Shown here one piece after another: positions 34,170 to 42,128 of a DNA stretch of 64,000 nt (the first letter of the stretch is position 1; each line of letters opens with the position of its first letter). The stretch spans positions 124,001 through 188,000 of the forward strand of contig NZ_UAVP01000003.1 in NCBI RefSeq assembly GCF_900446695.1, written 5' to 3'. The DNA is from Capnocytophaga sputigena. GTDB taxonomy: Bacteria; Bacteroidota; Bacteroidia; Flavobacteriales; Flavobacteriaceae. The notes beneath the pieces are model-generated. The model saw only the letters and a list, made by a program, of their open reading frames with translations, searched no databases and had not been told where the DNA came from. Made by a program: the position numbers and the translations under genes.

Positions 34170-35294
34170 TTATTTTTCTTTTATAGCATTGTAGTAAAGA
34201 GCTTCATACATCGGTATAATTTTCTCTTCATCAAAACGAGCTGCTACTTTGCGAGCATTCTGTTTGAATTGCGCCAAGCGGTTTTTATCACTTAAAATAT
34301 AAATAGCTTTTTCAGCCATTGTTTGCACATCTCCTATGGGGCATAAGTAGCCTGATACACCTTCTTCATTTACCTCCGATAAGCCTCCTGCGTTACTAGA
34401 CACTACCGGAACGCCCGCAGCCATTGCCTCTAAGGCTGAAAGTCCAAAGCTTTCGGATTCTGAGGGGAGTAAAAACAAATCTGTAAAACATAATATACGG
34501 TCTATATCAGATGTGTTTCCCAAGAAGAGTACCTTTTTCTTGATACCTAAATCCTTACATAGCTGGTCGGCTATCTCACGCTCAGGTCCGTCACCTACCA
34601 TTATCAATTTAGCAGGAAGTTGTTGCTGAATGCCATAGAACACCCTTACTACATCATCTACACGCTTCACTTTCCTGAAATTACTAATATGAGTAACGAT
34701 AAGTTCATCAGCACTTGCCATTACACTTCTTTTACAAGGAGAAACACTCTCTGTTTTTTGTAATCCAATAAAGTTAGGAATAACTTTTATATCTTTATCT
34801 ACATTAAAAAGACGCAATGTATCTCGTTTCAAACTCTCTGAAACTGAGGTTACTACATCCGATTCGTTAATGCTAAACGTTACCGCTTCTTTATAAGTGG
34901 GGTGATTACCTACAAGAGTAATATCAGTGCCGTGCAGGGTTGTAATCATAGGTACTTCTATTCCTTCACGTTTGAGCATTTGCTTTGCCATATAACCTGC
35001 ATAAGCATGCGGAATAGCATAATGCACGTGTAAAATATCGATATTGTAAGTCTTTACCACATAAGCCATTTTGCTTGATAACGCTAATTCGTAAGGCTGA
35101 TAATGAAACAAGGGGTATTCCTCTACGTGTACCTCGTGAAAGTGAATGTTCATTTCCAAGAAGTCTAAACGCACAGGATAACTATAAGTAATAAAGTGTA
35201 CTTGATGACCTTTACGGGCTAAAGCGAGCCCTAATTCGGTAGCAACGACACCGCTACCTCCAAAGGTAGGATAACACACTATGGCTATATTCAT
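34170..35294 (-). CDS. bshA: N-acetyl-alpha-D-glucosaminyl L-malate synthase (bacillithiol synthesis)
   Basis: GT4-type glycosyltransferase that joins GlcNAc from UDP-GlcNAc to L-malate, the first step of bacillithiol synthesis. 374 residues. The N-terminal CYPTFGGSGVVATELGLALARKGH is diagnostic for BshA, as is DILHVHYAIPHAYAGYMAKQML; the nucleotide-sugar site is seen in LLPSESESFGLSALEAMAAGVPVV. It leads the minus-strand accessory cluster (34163 down to 29686), the next gene starting 6 nt downstream. No bshB or bshC is in this window. Confidence 0.94.
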   Translation of the reverse strand: MNIAIVCYPTFGGSGVVATELGLALARKGHQVHFITYSYPVRLDFLEMNIHFHEVHVEEYPLFHYQPYELALSSKMAYVVKTYNIDILHVHYAIPHAYAGYMAKQMLKREGIEVPMITTLHGTDITLVGNHPTYKEAVTFSINESDVVTSVSESLKRDTLRLFNVDKDIKVIPNFIGLQKTESVSPCKRSVMASADELIVTHISNFRKVKRVDDVVRVFYGIQQQLPAKLIMVGDGPEREIADQLCKDLGIKKKVLFLGNTSDIDRILCFTDLFLLPSESESFGLSALEAMAAGVPVVSSNAGGLSEVNEEGVSGYLCPIGDVQTMAEKAIYILSDKNRLAQFKQNARKVAARFDEEKIIPMYEALYYNAIKEK

Positions 35295-35314
35295 TTTTTT
35301 ATGTATTAGATAGG

Positions 35315-35322
35315 CAAAAGTA
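35315..35322 (-). promoter_or_regulatory. -7 box of the bshA-led operon
   Basis: TACTTTTG on the minus strand, 20 nt before the bshA ATG. It diverges from the plus-strand box at 35364-35371. No clear TTG at the expected position. Confidence 0.55.
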
Positions 35323-35363
35323 CTATTTTTCTGTTGGGTATAAAAAATATTAACAAAAAATTA

Positions 35364-35371
35364 TATCTTTG
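35364..35371 (+). promoter_or_regulatory. -7 box for the gene pair at 35394-36583
   Basis: TATCTTTG, 22 nt before the ATG at 35394. It places the true start at 35394, not at the in-frame ATG at 35334, which lies upstream of the promoter. Confidence 0.6.
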
Positions 35372-35393
35372 CGGTTGGATAACAAGAGATAAA

Positions 35394-35819
35394 ATGAAAA
35401 AAACAACTTCTTTTTTAGACACTCATAATGGAGATTTCCTTCTCATAGAAAGTGAAATCATCACAACTAATACAACTTTTTCTAATCTTAGAGAACGTTT
35501 TCCAAATAATGAAATATGGGAGGTAGGTACAGGATACTATTGGCTATATTTTTACAATTGTTCTTTTGAAGGAAAACTCTTTGATGTTTCTCTTTGTTTT
35601 AAAGGAGAGCTACTAGAATGTTTATGTTTTGCGATGAACGAACGGCAGACTTCGTGGGAAGATTGGAGTGAGGAATATGAATTGAAAACTGAAAAATATT
35701 ACAAACAATGGATCACAGCCCATATTGGTGATAATCATTCTTTTGAATGGGGAGAAATTGAGGCTCTTTATGACCGTAAAGGAGGACGTACAGCTATTTG
35801 GTTAAGTTATAAAAGATGA
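35394..35819 (+). CDS. Unknown protein, 141 residues
   Basis: I do not recognise it. From the ATG at 35394 it reads MKKTTSFLDTHNGDFLLIESEII and is a soluble, acidic protein rich in Trp and Tyr (WEVGTGYYWLYFYNCSFEGKLFDV; SWEDWSEEYELKTEKYYKQW), with no signal peptide. The last base of its frame overlaps the next start (ATGA), so the two genes are coupled. Size and composition again resemble orphan immunity proteins, without motif support. Confidence 0.7.
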   Translation: MKKTTSFLDTHNGDFLLIESEIITTNTTFSNLRERFPNNEIWEVGTGYYWLYFYNCSFEGKLFDVSLCFKGELLECLCFAMNERQTSWEDWSEEYELKTEKYYKQWITAHIGDNHSFEWGEIEALYDRKGGRTAIWLSYKR

Positions 35820-36583
35820 AATATTCAAACAAATTAAGCCCTTATATAGAAGAAGCCTATCAGCTTTTTTCTACTTATTCGATAGATAAACATCTATCGG
35901 TATGTGATTGTGGTAATTGCATTACTCCTACTGAAATAGATGATTTATGCCGTATTCCCCTTAGGGAGCTCTCACTTCAACAAATTAGTACCTACATAGA
36001 AGCTATGTTAGTAAGTACAGATAAGGCTATTGTAGAAGTTCATTATTTTCTACCACGTATGCTCGAGTTCCTTTGTGAGGGTAAAGTATTTTATATAGAT
36101 GAGGGGTTCTCGCTCTCTAAATGTCATTTTGAACGTCTTGACTTGTGGAAAACTCCCGAAATAGATTTTTTAAAGCGGTTTTCTCTCGTTTTTTTTGAAG
36201 AAGTTCTCAGTGAAAAATACTCCGAAATCACCACGGCTGAAGATTGGTTGGTTTGTTTTGGATTAGCAGGATTGCCCATTCAACCTTTATTAGACTGTTG
36301 GATAGCTAATGCTTATAAAATAAATGCAATTCGTTATTTTGAAGAAATTTTTATGTATAGCTTACAAGCTAGAGGAATAGAGTATCATCATACCTATTTT
36401 AAAGACGAACATAGAGAACTGAATATACAAATTACAGAATGGCTTAACAACAGTAAAACATTAAAGATTTTTTATGAAGCTATAGAAAAATTATTATTAT
36501 CAGATATAGTTTTAAATGAAAAGGTTGTATATCAACTTGAGAATATGTATAATATATTAGAATTTGAATTAAAAAATCGCTAA
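35816..36583 (+). CDS. Unknown protein with N-terminal Cys cluster, 255 residues
   Basis: Soluble protein of unknown function. A compact cysteine motif, C30, C32 and C35 (VCDCGNC), near the N-terminus could bind a metal; the remainder is helical with many aromatic residues (VEVHYFLPRMLEFLC, SLVFFEEVLSEKY). It resembles a type of hypothetical protein with a Cys motif and HYFLPR-type segment that I have seen in toxin-immunity neighbourhoods of other bacteria, at low confidence. It is coupled to the upstream gene by an ATGA overlap and followed by a strong terminator. Confidence 0.72.
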   Translation: MKYSNKLSPYIEEAYQLFSTYSIDKHLSVCDCGNCITPTEIDDLCRIPLRELSLQQISTYIEAMLVSTDKAIVEVHYFLPRMLEFLCEGKVFYIDEGFSLSKCHFERLDLWKTPEIDFLKRFSLVFFEEVLSEKYSEITTAEDWLVCFGLAGLPIQPLLDCWIANAYKINAIRYFEEIFMYSLQARGIEYHHTYFKDEHRELNIQITEWLNNSKTLKIFYEAIEKLLLSDIVLNEKVVYQLENMYNILEFELKNR

Positions 36584-36602
36584 TCATCAATTGATAATAA
36601 TA

Positions 36603-36647
36603 AAAAATCCATTATAACACTTTATTTTGTTATAATGGATTTTTTTT
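36603..36647. terminator. Bidirectional terminator between the unknown gene pair and tRNA-Ser
   Basis: A perfect 16-bp stem (36603-36618 with 36629-36644), 10-nt loop, T run on the plus strand to 36647 and A run before it, so it can end transcripts from both the 35816 gene and the minus-strand tRNA-Ser. Confidence 0.88.
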
Positions 36648-36648
36648 G

Positions 36649-36733
36649 CGGAGAGAGAGGGATTCGAACCCCCGGAGGTGTTACCCTCAACGGTTTTCAA
36701 GACCGCCGCATTCGACCGCTCTGCCATCTCTCC
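36649..36733 (-). tRNA. tRNA-Ser (TGA anticodon)
   Basis: An 85-nt class II cloverleaf on the minus strand. Acceptor GGAGAGA (36733-36727) pairs with TCTCTCC (36656-36650), discriminator G at 36649. The anticodon arm reads CGGTCTTGAAAACCG with TGA, and a long variable arm (GAGGGTAACACCTC) is typical of tRNA-Ser. CCA is not encoded. It has its own promoter upstream and terminator downstream. Confidence 0.95.
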
Positions 36734-36772
36734 AATTGCACAACTGCTATTGTCATTTCAATTATGCGGGTG

Positions 36773-36802
36773 CAAAGGTACAACTATTTTTATTACTTGC
36801 AA
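36773..36802 (-). promoter_or_regulatory. Promoter of tRNA-Ser(TGA)
   Basis: On the minus strand TTG (36802-36800), 19 bp spacer, TACCTTTG (36780-36773), 40 nt before the mature tRNA. Confidence 0.75.
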
Positions 36803-36890
36803 ATTTTTGAGGTAAAAAATTGCGATGTTTTTTTAACTTATTTTATAACTTATTGTTTTACAAGAAATACAAAAAACAACTTTTAAATGA

Positions 36891-38567
36891 TTAGTTATTC
36901 ATTGTCGCTAAAAACTCTTCGTTATTTCGAGTTTGTTTGATTTGTTTTTCCATAAACTCCATTGCTTCTATAGGGTTCATATCAGCTAAATATTTACGCA
37001 ATACCCAGATGCGATTGAGCGTATTTTCCTCTAAAAGCAAATCGTCACGACGAGTAGATGATGCCATTAGATCTATAGCAGGGAAGACACGGCGGTTAGC
37101 AATACGGCGGTCTAACTGCAACTCCATATTACCGGTTCCTTTAAACTCTTCAAATATTACCTCATCCATTTTAGAACCTGTTTCAGTAAGTGCGGTAGCT
37201 ATAATAGAAAGAGAACCACCATTTTCTATATTGCGGGCAGCCCCAAAGAAACGTTTAGGTTTATGAAGTGCATTGGCATCTACCCCACCTGTAAGCACTT
37301 TCCCTGAAGCTGGCTGTACAGTGTTATAAGCTCGAGCCAATCGTGTAATAGAATCTAATAGTATCACCACATCGTGACCACATTCTACTAATCGTTTAGC
37401 TTTTTCAAGGACTATATTGGCTATTTTCACATGTTCAGAAGCTTCTTTATCAAAGGTAGAGGAAATAATTTCTCCACGTACACTACGTTGCATATCTGTT
37501 ACCTCTTCAGGACGTTCGTCAATGAGAAGCACCATCAAATATACTTCAGGGTGATTTTTGCTGATAGCATTAGCAATATCCTTCAACAACATTGTTTTCC
37601 CCGTTTTAGGTTGTGCTACAATCATTCCACGCTGTCCTTTTCCTATAGGTGCAAAAAGGTCGATAAGACGTGTAGAAATCGTTGCTCCTTTACCTGCTAA
37701 TTCAAATTTTTCGGTAGGAAAAAGTGGAGTGAGGTGTTCAAAAAGTACGCGATCACGCACTACTTGAGGATCTAAACCATTAATTTTAATCACTTTAAGA
37801 AGTGGATAATATTTTTCTCCATCTTTAGGTGGACGTACTTCTCCGTGAACTGTATCTCCTGTTTGCAAACCAAACAAACGGATTTGAGAAGCTGATACAT
37901 AGATATCATCAGGAGAAGCCAAGTAGTTATAATCAGAAGAGCGCAAGAAACCGTAGCCTTCTGGGGTAATATCCAAAACACCTTCACAATCTACAATACT
38001 ATCAAACTCAAAATCAGGAGCTCTATAGCGATTTTTTTTCTCCTTATCAAAGTTTTCATTATTGATATTCACATAGTTATAACTACTATTATTTGCAATA
38101 TTACCATTATTGTTATTATTTGAAGGGAGAGGTGTTTTAGATTGATTATTGTTAGTAGAAGGAGGTGTAGGAGTATTATTTTTTCGTTGAAAATTAGGTT
38201 TGGTGTCTGTTTTTATCTCTACTTTATTGTCTTCCGTAGTTTCTTTATTTATTGCATTTTTGGGTAGATTTTCTTGTTTAGAGCTTCCTACTTTTTGAGG
38301 GGCATCTATTTTTTTCTTTCGTTCTTTTTTAGATGGTGAGTTAGAGTTTTTAGCTGTTATAGCAGCAGTTTTTTTAGGAAGTTCTTGAGGAATTTGATTA
38401 GTTTGATTAGTTTGATTGGTTTGATTGGTTTGTTTTTCTTGAAAATCAATAATTTGATTGATAAGTTCGGGCTTGTTTAAGTAACGATACTTAGGCACAT
38501 TTAGCCCCTTTGCTATTTCCTGTAATTCAGGTAGCTTTTTAGATTTTAAATCTGTAATGTTAGACAT
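36891..38567 (-). CDS. rho: Transcription termination factor Rho
   Basis: Hexameric RNA helicase that ends transcription. 558 residues, longer than E. coli Rho (419) because of an insertion. Residues 1-45 are the Rho N-terminal helix-extended-loop-helix ([20 protein letters not shown]). Residues about 45-180 are low-complexity, with a QTN tripeptide repeat (45-58) and Asn/Lys-rich sequence. The cold-shock RNA-binding domain is at about 185-260 ([21 protein letters not shown]). The Walker A is QPKTGKT (about 319-325), followed by [14 protein letters not shown], the Walker [17 protein letters not shown] and the Q-loop/R-loop region TGGVDANAL. It has its own promoter with a leader of about 120 nt. 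Confidence 0.97.
   Translation of the reverse strand: MSNITDLKSKKLPELQEIAKGLNVPKYRYLNKPELINQIIDFQEKQTNQTNQTNQTNQIPQELPKKTAAITAKNSNSPSKKERKKKIDAPQKVGSSKQENLPKNAINKETTEDNKVEIKTDTKPNFQRKNNTPTPPSTNNNQSKTPLPSNNNNNGNIANNSSYNYVNINNENFDKEKKNRYRAPDFEFDSIVDCEGVLDITPEGYGFLRSSDYNYLASPDDIYVSASQIRLFGLQTGDTVHGEVRPPKDGEKYYPLLKVIKINGLDPQVVRDRVLFEHLTPLFPTEKFELAGKGATISTRLIDLFAPIGKGQRGMIVAQPKTGKTMLLKDIANAISKNHPEVYLMVLLIDERPEEVTDMQRSVRGEIISSTFDKEASEHVKIANIVLEKAKRLVECGHDVVILLDSITRLARAYNTVQPASGKVLTGGVDANALHKPKRFFGAARNIENGGSLSIIATALTETGSKMDEVIFEEFKGTGNMELQLDRRIANRRVFPAIDLMASSTRRDDLLLEENTLNRIWVLRKYLADMNPIEAMEFMEKQIKQTRNNEEFLATMNN
38393..38432. repeat. 9-bp tandem repeat inside rho (about 4.5 copies)
   Basis: Units of GTTTGATTR (plus strand) encode QTN tripeptides on the minus strand at residues 45-58 of Rho. 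Copy-number change would stay in frame. Confidence 0.85.
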
Positions 38568-38688
38568 TTTATAAAATAGTTGTTAATAAAGTAAATGATT
38601 TTTTTCAGTAGAATAAGATAGTGTTTTTTTCCTCTTTTTAAATTAAGATATTATTGAATAGAATTTTGTAGAGGTACTGAAAACGCGG

Positions 38689-38717
38689 CAAAGATACGAA
38701 ATATTTTTGATATACAA
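38689..38717 (-). promoter_or_regulatory. Promoter of rho
   Basis: On the minus strand TTG (38717-38715), 18 bp spacer, TATCTTTG (38696-38689). The leader to the ATG is about 120 nt, room for Rho autoregulation. Confidence 0.65.
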
Positions 38718-38726
38718 AATATTAAT

Positions 38727-38757
38727 TTGCTAAATTGATAGATTATTTATATCTTTG
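38727..38757 (+). promoter_or_regulatory. Promoter of the deoxyhypusine-synthase-like gene
   Basis: TTG at 38727-38729, 20 bp spacer, TATCTTTG at 38750-38757, 32 nt before the ATG. The -33 region is in the recurring TAATTTGCTAA context. Confidence 0.78.
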
Positions 38758-38789
38758 CCGAATAATTTAGATTTTTAAACTAATCAAAG

Positions 38790-39764
38790 ATGAGTAAAGG
38801 ACCTATTTCTCAATTCATTGAGAAAAACTTTTTACACTTCAATGCAGCAGCTTTAGTAGATGCAGCTAAAGGGTATGAAACCCATATTACTGAAGGCGGA
38901 AAAATGCTCGTGGCACTTGCTGGAGCAATGAGTACGGCAGAATTAGGAATTTCACTTGCTGAGATGATTCGTGCGGGCAAAGTAGATATCATCTCGTGTA
39001 CAGGGGCTAACCTTGAAGAGGATGTAATGAACCTTGTGGCACACTCTCATTACAAACGTGTACCACACTATCGTGACCTCACTCCTGAGCAAGAAAGAGA
39101 GCTTCTTGATGGACATTACAATCGTGTAACTGATACTTGTATTCCTGAGGAAGAAGCTTTTCGTCGTTTACAAAAACACTTGGAAGATGTATGGCATGCA
39201 GCCGAAAGTAAAGGTGAACGCTATTTCCCTCACGAATTTTTATACCAAGTAGTAAAATCAGGTGTATTAGAGCAATATTACGAAATTGACCCTAAAAATT
39301 CTTGGATATTAGCAGCTGCCGAAAAGAATTTACCTATCGTTTGCCCAGGTTGGGAAGATTCAACCACTGGTAATATTTTTGCAGCCAATGTAATCAAAGG
39401 GAATTTAAAAGCCTCTACTGTAAAAACTGGTATTGAGTATATGATTTACCTTACTGAGTGGTATCGTGCAAATTCAGGAGGTAAAGGTGTAGGTTTCTTC
39501 CAAATAGGAGGTGGTATTGCTGGAGATTTTCCTATTTGCGTAGTACCTATGATGTATCAAGACTTAGAATGGGAAGATGTACCATTTTGGTCATACTTCT
39601 GTCAGATTTCTGACTCAACTACTAGCTATGGCTCATACTCAGGAGCTGTACCTAATGAGAAAATCACTTGGGGTAAATTAGATATTGACACCCCTAAATT
39701 TATTGTAGAATCGGATGCTACTATTGTAGCTCCACTTATTTTTGCCTATCTTCTTGGCAAATAA
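38790..39764 (+). CDS. Deoxyhypusine synthase-like protein
   Basis: 324-residue cytoplasmic enzyme of the deoxyhypusine/homospermidine synthase family, which moves a 4-aminobutyl group between amines with NAD. Bacteria lack eIF5A, so the substrate is probably a free polyamine or its precursor. The active-site lysine region PNEKITWGKLD keeps the catalytic lysine (K296), and NAD-binding features SCTGANLEEDVMNLVAHSHY and FFQIGGGIAGDFPI are present. In many Bacteroidota this gene is near arginine decarboxylase; here the decarboxylase is 18 kb away. It diverges from rho. Confidence 0.88.
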   Translation: MSKGPISQFIEKNFLHFNAAALVDAAKGYETHITEGGKMLVALAGAMSTAELGISLAEMIRAGKVDIISCTGANLEEDVMNLVAHSHYKRVPHYRDLTPEQERELLDGHYNRVTDTCIPEEEAFRRLQKHLEDVWHAAESKGERYFPHEFLYQVVKSGVLEQYYEIDPKNSWILAAAEKNLPIVCPGWEDSTTGNIFAANVIKGNLKASTVKTGIEYMIYLTEWYRANSGGKGVGFFQIGGGIAGDFPICVVPMMYQDLEWEDVPFWSYFCQISDSTTSYGSYSGAVPNEKITWGKLDIDTPKFIVESDATIVAPLIFAYLLGK

Positions 39765-39773
39765 GAAATAGAA

Positions 39774-39808
39774 ATAAGAGGTAAGATTTTATTTTTCTTA
39801 CCTCTTAT
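39774..39808. terminator. Bidirectional terminator between the DHS-like gene and the convergent gene
   Basis: A perfect 12-bp stem (39774-39785 with 39797-39808) and an 11-nt loop rich in T. The right arm contains the TAA stop (39805-39807) of the minus-strand gene, so stop and terminator overlap. Confidence 0.75.
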
Positions 39809-40314
39809 CTTATATAAAAAACCTCTTTAGGCTGTTCTCTTCTTATAAAAATATACCCTTGATAATATACATTTATACAAGCAGTAACTTTTTCATTTTC
39901 TATAAGTTTTCTCCATAAAGGTTCATTTTCTTTTCGGTGAATATTATTGATGATGAAAATACTATCATTGTGCATATAATTCAAATAAAAATCCAAATTT
40001 TCTTTCGGATAATTGATAAAAATAAGATCGTAAGTCGTTACAGTTTGTAATTGGGTTACAAGACTACAATTTTCGTTTACAGAGAGTTCCTTTTCATCTG
40101 TAAAAATAGTTTTCACTTCCAAATAACGAATTATCTTCAGCAATGAAATAAATTGTTTTCTAGATATCATTGATGGATAATTAGCAAATTCTTTTGGTTT
40201 TACTAACTGTTTATTGTACAAACAACGAGTTACAAAGTTGTAGATAAAAGGAGAATGCACTCCGTGTTGATTTGTTGATTTTATAAGAAATTTTAAATAA
40301 CTTATGAACGACAT
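39805..40314 (-). CDS. Shortened relative of a flavobacterial SAM-methyltransferase family, motif I missing
   Basis: 169 residues. Both ends fit a flavobacterial family of O-methyltransferase-like proteins of about 230-240 residues: the start KFLIKSTNQHGVHSPFIYNFVTRCLY and the end FIINNIHRKENEPLWRKLI...GYIFIRREQPKEVFYIR. The middle, where the SAM-binding glycine motif (as in ELGTSLG) should lie, is shortened and replaced by YLEVKTIFTDEKELSVNENC without a glycine loop. Catalysis is therefore doubtful, although the reading frame is intact and open. It may be a degenerate or repurposed paralogue. A -7 box (TATCTTTG, 40347-40340) precedes it. Confidence 0.75.
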   Translation of the reverse strand: MSFISYLKFLIKSTNQHGVHSPFIYNFVTRCLYNKQLVKPKEFANYPSMISRKQFISLLKIIRYLEVKTIFTDEKELSVNENCSLVTQLQTVTTYDLIFINYPKENLDFYLNYMHNDSIFIINNIHRKENEPLWRKLIENEKVTACINVYYQGYIFIRREQPKEVFYIR

Positions 40315-40339
40315 ATTTTTCTATAATTTACAAGCACGG

Positions 40340-40347
40340 CAAAGATA
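40340..40347 (-). promoter_or_regulatory. -7 box of the shortened methyltransferase relative
   Basis: TATCTTTG on the minus strand, 25 nt before the ATG; no TTG at the expected spacing. Confidence 0.5.
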
Positions 40348-40390
40348 AAGAAAATTCACGAGTTTATAAATTTACAATTGATTATTTTTT

Positions 40391-40421
40391 TTGCAGATGT
40401 AAAATATTATTTGTACATTTG
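40391..40421 (+). promoter_or_regulatory. Promoter of the SprT-like gene, almost touching its start
   Basis: TTG at 40391-40393, 20 bp spacer, TACATTTG at 40414-40421. The ATG at 40428 is only 6 nt further, so the transcript should have little or no leader. Confidence 0.75.
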
Positions 40422-40427
40422 CAGACT

Positions 40428-41027
40428 ATGAGAGAAATTTTATTTAAATATTTACCCGAAAACGCTGTAACTCCTTGTTTTGAGCTCATTAAGGCAAATA
40501 ATATTTATTTGCGTATTGTAAACGAGCGAAAAACAAGGCACGGAGATTATCGGCAACTTCCTAACGGGCAACATCTCATTACAATGAATGCTACTGCTAA
40601 TAAATACCGCTTTTTGATAACCTTTATTCACGAAGTAGCACATTTGATAGCTTTTGAACGGTTTGGCAGACTTATCAAGCCACACGGCAACGAATGGAAA
40701 TACACTTTCCAACAGCTAATGATACCTTTTATCACTCCAGAAATATTTCCCCAACAATTATTACGTGTATTGCAACGACATTTTTTAAACCCTATGTCCA
40801 GCAGTGATGTTGACCCCGTATTGGCTATAGCTCTCAAGCAATTTGACACGAGTGAAAATGTAAGTTTTGTTTATGAAATTCCGATAGGAAGTACATTTCG
40901 CATCAAGGATGGACGCGTATTTCGCAAAGGGCAACGCCGCGTGAAATGTTATGATTGTGTAGAAATAAGTTCTGGCAAAAAATACATTTTTCAACCTCAC
41001 GCTGAGGTTGAACTTATTAAAAGTTAA
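40428..41027 (+). CDS. SprT-like zinc metalloprotease domain protein
   Basis: 199 residues. The zinc-binding HExxH motif is H68-E-V-A-H72 (FIHEVAHLIAFERFG), followed by KPHGNEWKYTF, which supplies the third histidine, as in SprT/Spartan-type proteins. The C-terminal part has paired residues near RRVKCYDCVEI and KKYIFQPHAEVEL, but the full zinc-ribbon of E. coli SprT is not evident. I use the ATG at 40428, since the upstream in-frame TTG lies within the -7 box. A mannose-1-phosphate guanylyltransferase gene follows by 27 nt and may be co-transcribed. Confidence 0.88.
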   Translation: MREILFKYLPENAVTPCFELIKANNIYLRIVNERKTRHGDYRQLPNGQHLITMNATANKYRFLITFIHEVAHLIAFERFGRLIKPHGNEWKYTFQQLMIPFITPEIFPQQLLRVLQRHFLNPMSSSDVDPVLAIALKQFDTSENVSFVYEIPIGSTFRIKDGRVFRKGQRRVKCYDCVEISSGKKYIFQPHAEVELIKS

Positions 41028-41054
41028 AAAACTGAATTAAAATATTACAAATAT

Positions 41055-42128
41055 ATGGTGAACAATTATTATGCAGTGATTATGGCTGGCGGAGTAGGTT
41101 CGCGCTTTTGGCCTGTAAGTACTACTGAATACCCTAAACAATTCCACGATATGCTCGGTACAGGGCAAACGCTCTTACAACGTACTTATTCTCGCTTACA
41201 GAAGTTTATTCCACAGGAAAATATTCTTATTCTTACAAACGAACGATACAAAGAAATTGTAGAAGAACAAATTCCTAATATTTTACCTAAAAATTTGGTT
41301 TTAGAGCCTTGTATGCGCAATACAGCTCCTTGTATACTCTATGCCGCAATGAAGGTGAACAAGCGCAACCCTAATGGAGTAATGATTGTAGCCCCCAGTG
41401 ATGCATGGATTGAAGACGAAAAGGCTTTTATGCACAATGTGATTACGTGTTTTAATGCTGCTCAAAAGGCTGATAATATCTTCACTTTAGGAATTGTACC
41501 TACCTTCCCTAACACGGGTTACGGCTATATACAATACGATAAAGATGACAAAACCAATATCAAAAAAGTAAATCAGTTTCGTGAAAAACCCGATTACACT
41601 ACTGCTAAAGAGTTTTTAAAACAAGGTAACTTTTTGTGGAATGCAGGTATTTTTATATGGAGTACCCAAACTGTACTCAACGCTTATAAAGTCTATCAAC
41701 CTACTATGTATAAACTCTTTGAAAAAGGAGAAGATACTTATAATACTGAAAATGAAGTAGACTTTATAGCTAAAGCCTACCCTGAAGCTGAAAATATATC
41801 GGTAGACTATGCTATTTTAGAACCTTCTACTAATATTTACGTACTTCCTGCTAATTTTGATTGGAATGACTTAGGTTCTTGGGGGTCTTTACACGAGAAA
41901 TCACCAAAAGATAGTGCTCAAAATGCCGTTATCAATGCAAGAGTATTACTCAAAGATGCTGAAAACAATATTATCCGTACTGAAGGGGCTAAATGTGTAG
42001 TAATAGATGGACTTAAAGACTACATTGTAGTAGACAGAGATGATGTTTTGCTCATCTACCCAAAAGCAAAAGAACAGAATATTAAGGAAATAGTAAATGA
42101 AGTAAAAAGCAAATGGGACTTACATTAA
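41055..42128 (+). CDS. manC: Mannose-1-phosphate guanylyltransferase
   Basis: Makes GDP-mannose from mannose 1-phosphate and GTP for glycan and capsule synthesis. 357 residues, a single-domain form lacking the C-terminal isomerase (cupin) domain found in bifunctional enzymes. The nucleotide-binding signature YAVIMAGGVGSRFWPVST is at the N-terminus, followed by LVLEPCMRNTAPCI, PSDAWI, the sugar-binding FREKPD and NFDWNDLGSWGSL. It lies 27 nt after the SprT-like gene and overlaps the retropepsin-like gene by 16 nt. Confidence 0.95.
   Translation: MVNNYYAVIMAGGVGSRFWPVSTTEYPKQFHDMLGTGQTLLQRTYSRLQKFIPQENILILTNERYKEIVEEQIPNILPKNLVLEPCMRNTAPCILYAAMKVNKRNPNGVMIVAPSDAWIEDEKAFMHNVITCFNAAQKADNIFTLGIVPTFPNTGYGYIQYDKDDKTNIKKVNQFREKPDYTTAKEFLKQGNFLWNAGIFIWSTQTVLNAYKVYQPTMYKLFEKGEDTYNTENEVDFIAKAYPEAENISVDYAILEPSTNIYVLPANFDWNDLGSWGSLHEKSPKDSAQNAVINARVLLKDAENNIIRTEGAKCVVIDGLKDYIVVDRDDVLLIYPKAKEQNIKEIVNEVKSKWDLH

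Noticed and set aside
29686-36583. A mobile element or prophage carrying the accessory genes.
   Set aside because: No integrase, transposase, terminal repeat or tRNA-edge duplication was seen; tRNA-Ser at 36649 has its own intact promoter and terminator, with no visible att repeat.
38393-38432. A short CRISPR-like repeat array.
   Set aside because: Units are 9 bp without spacers and lie in frame within rho; no cas genes are near.
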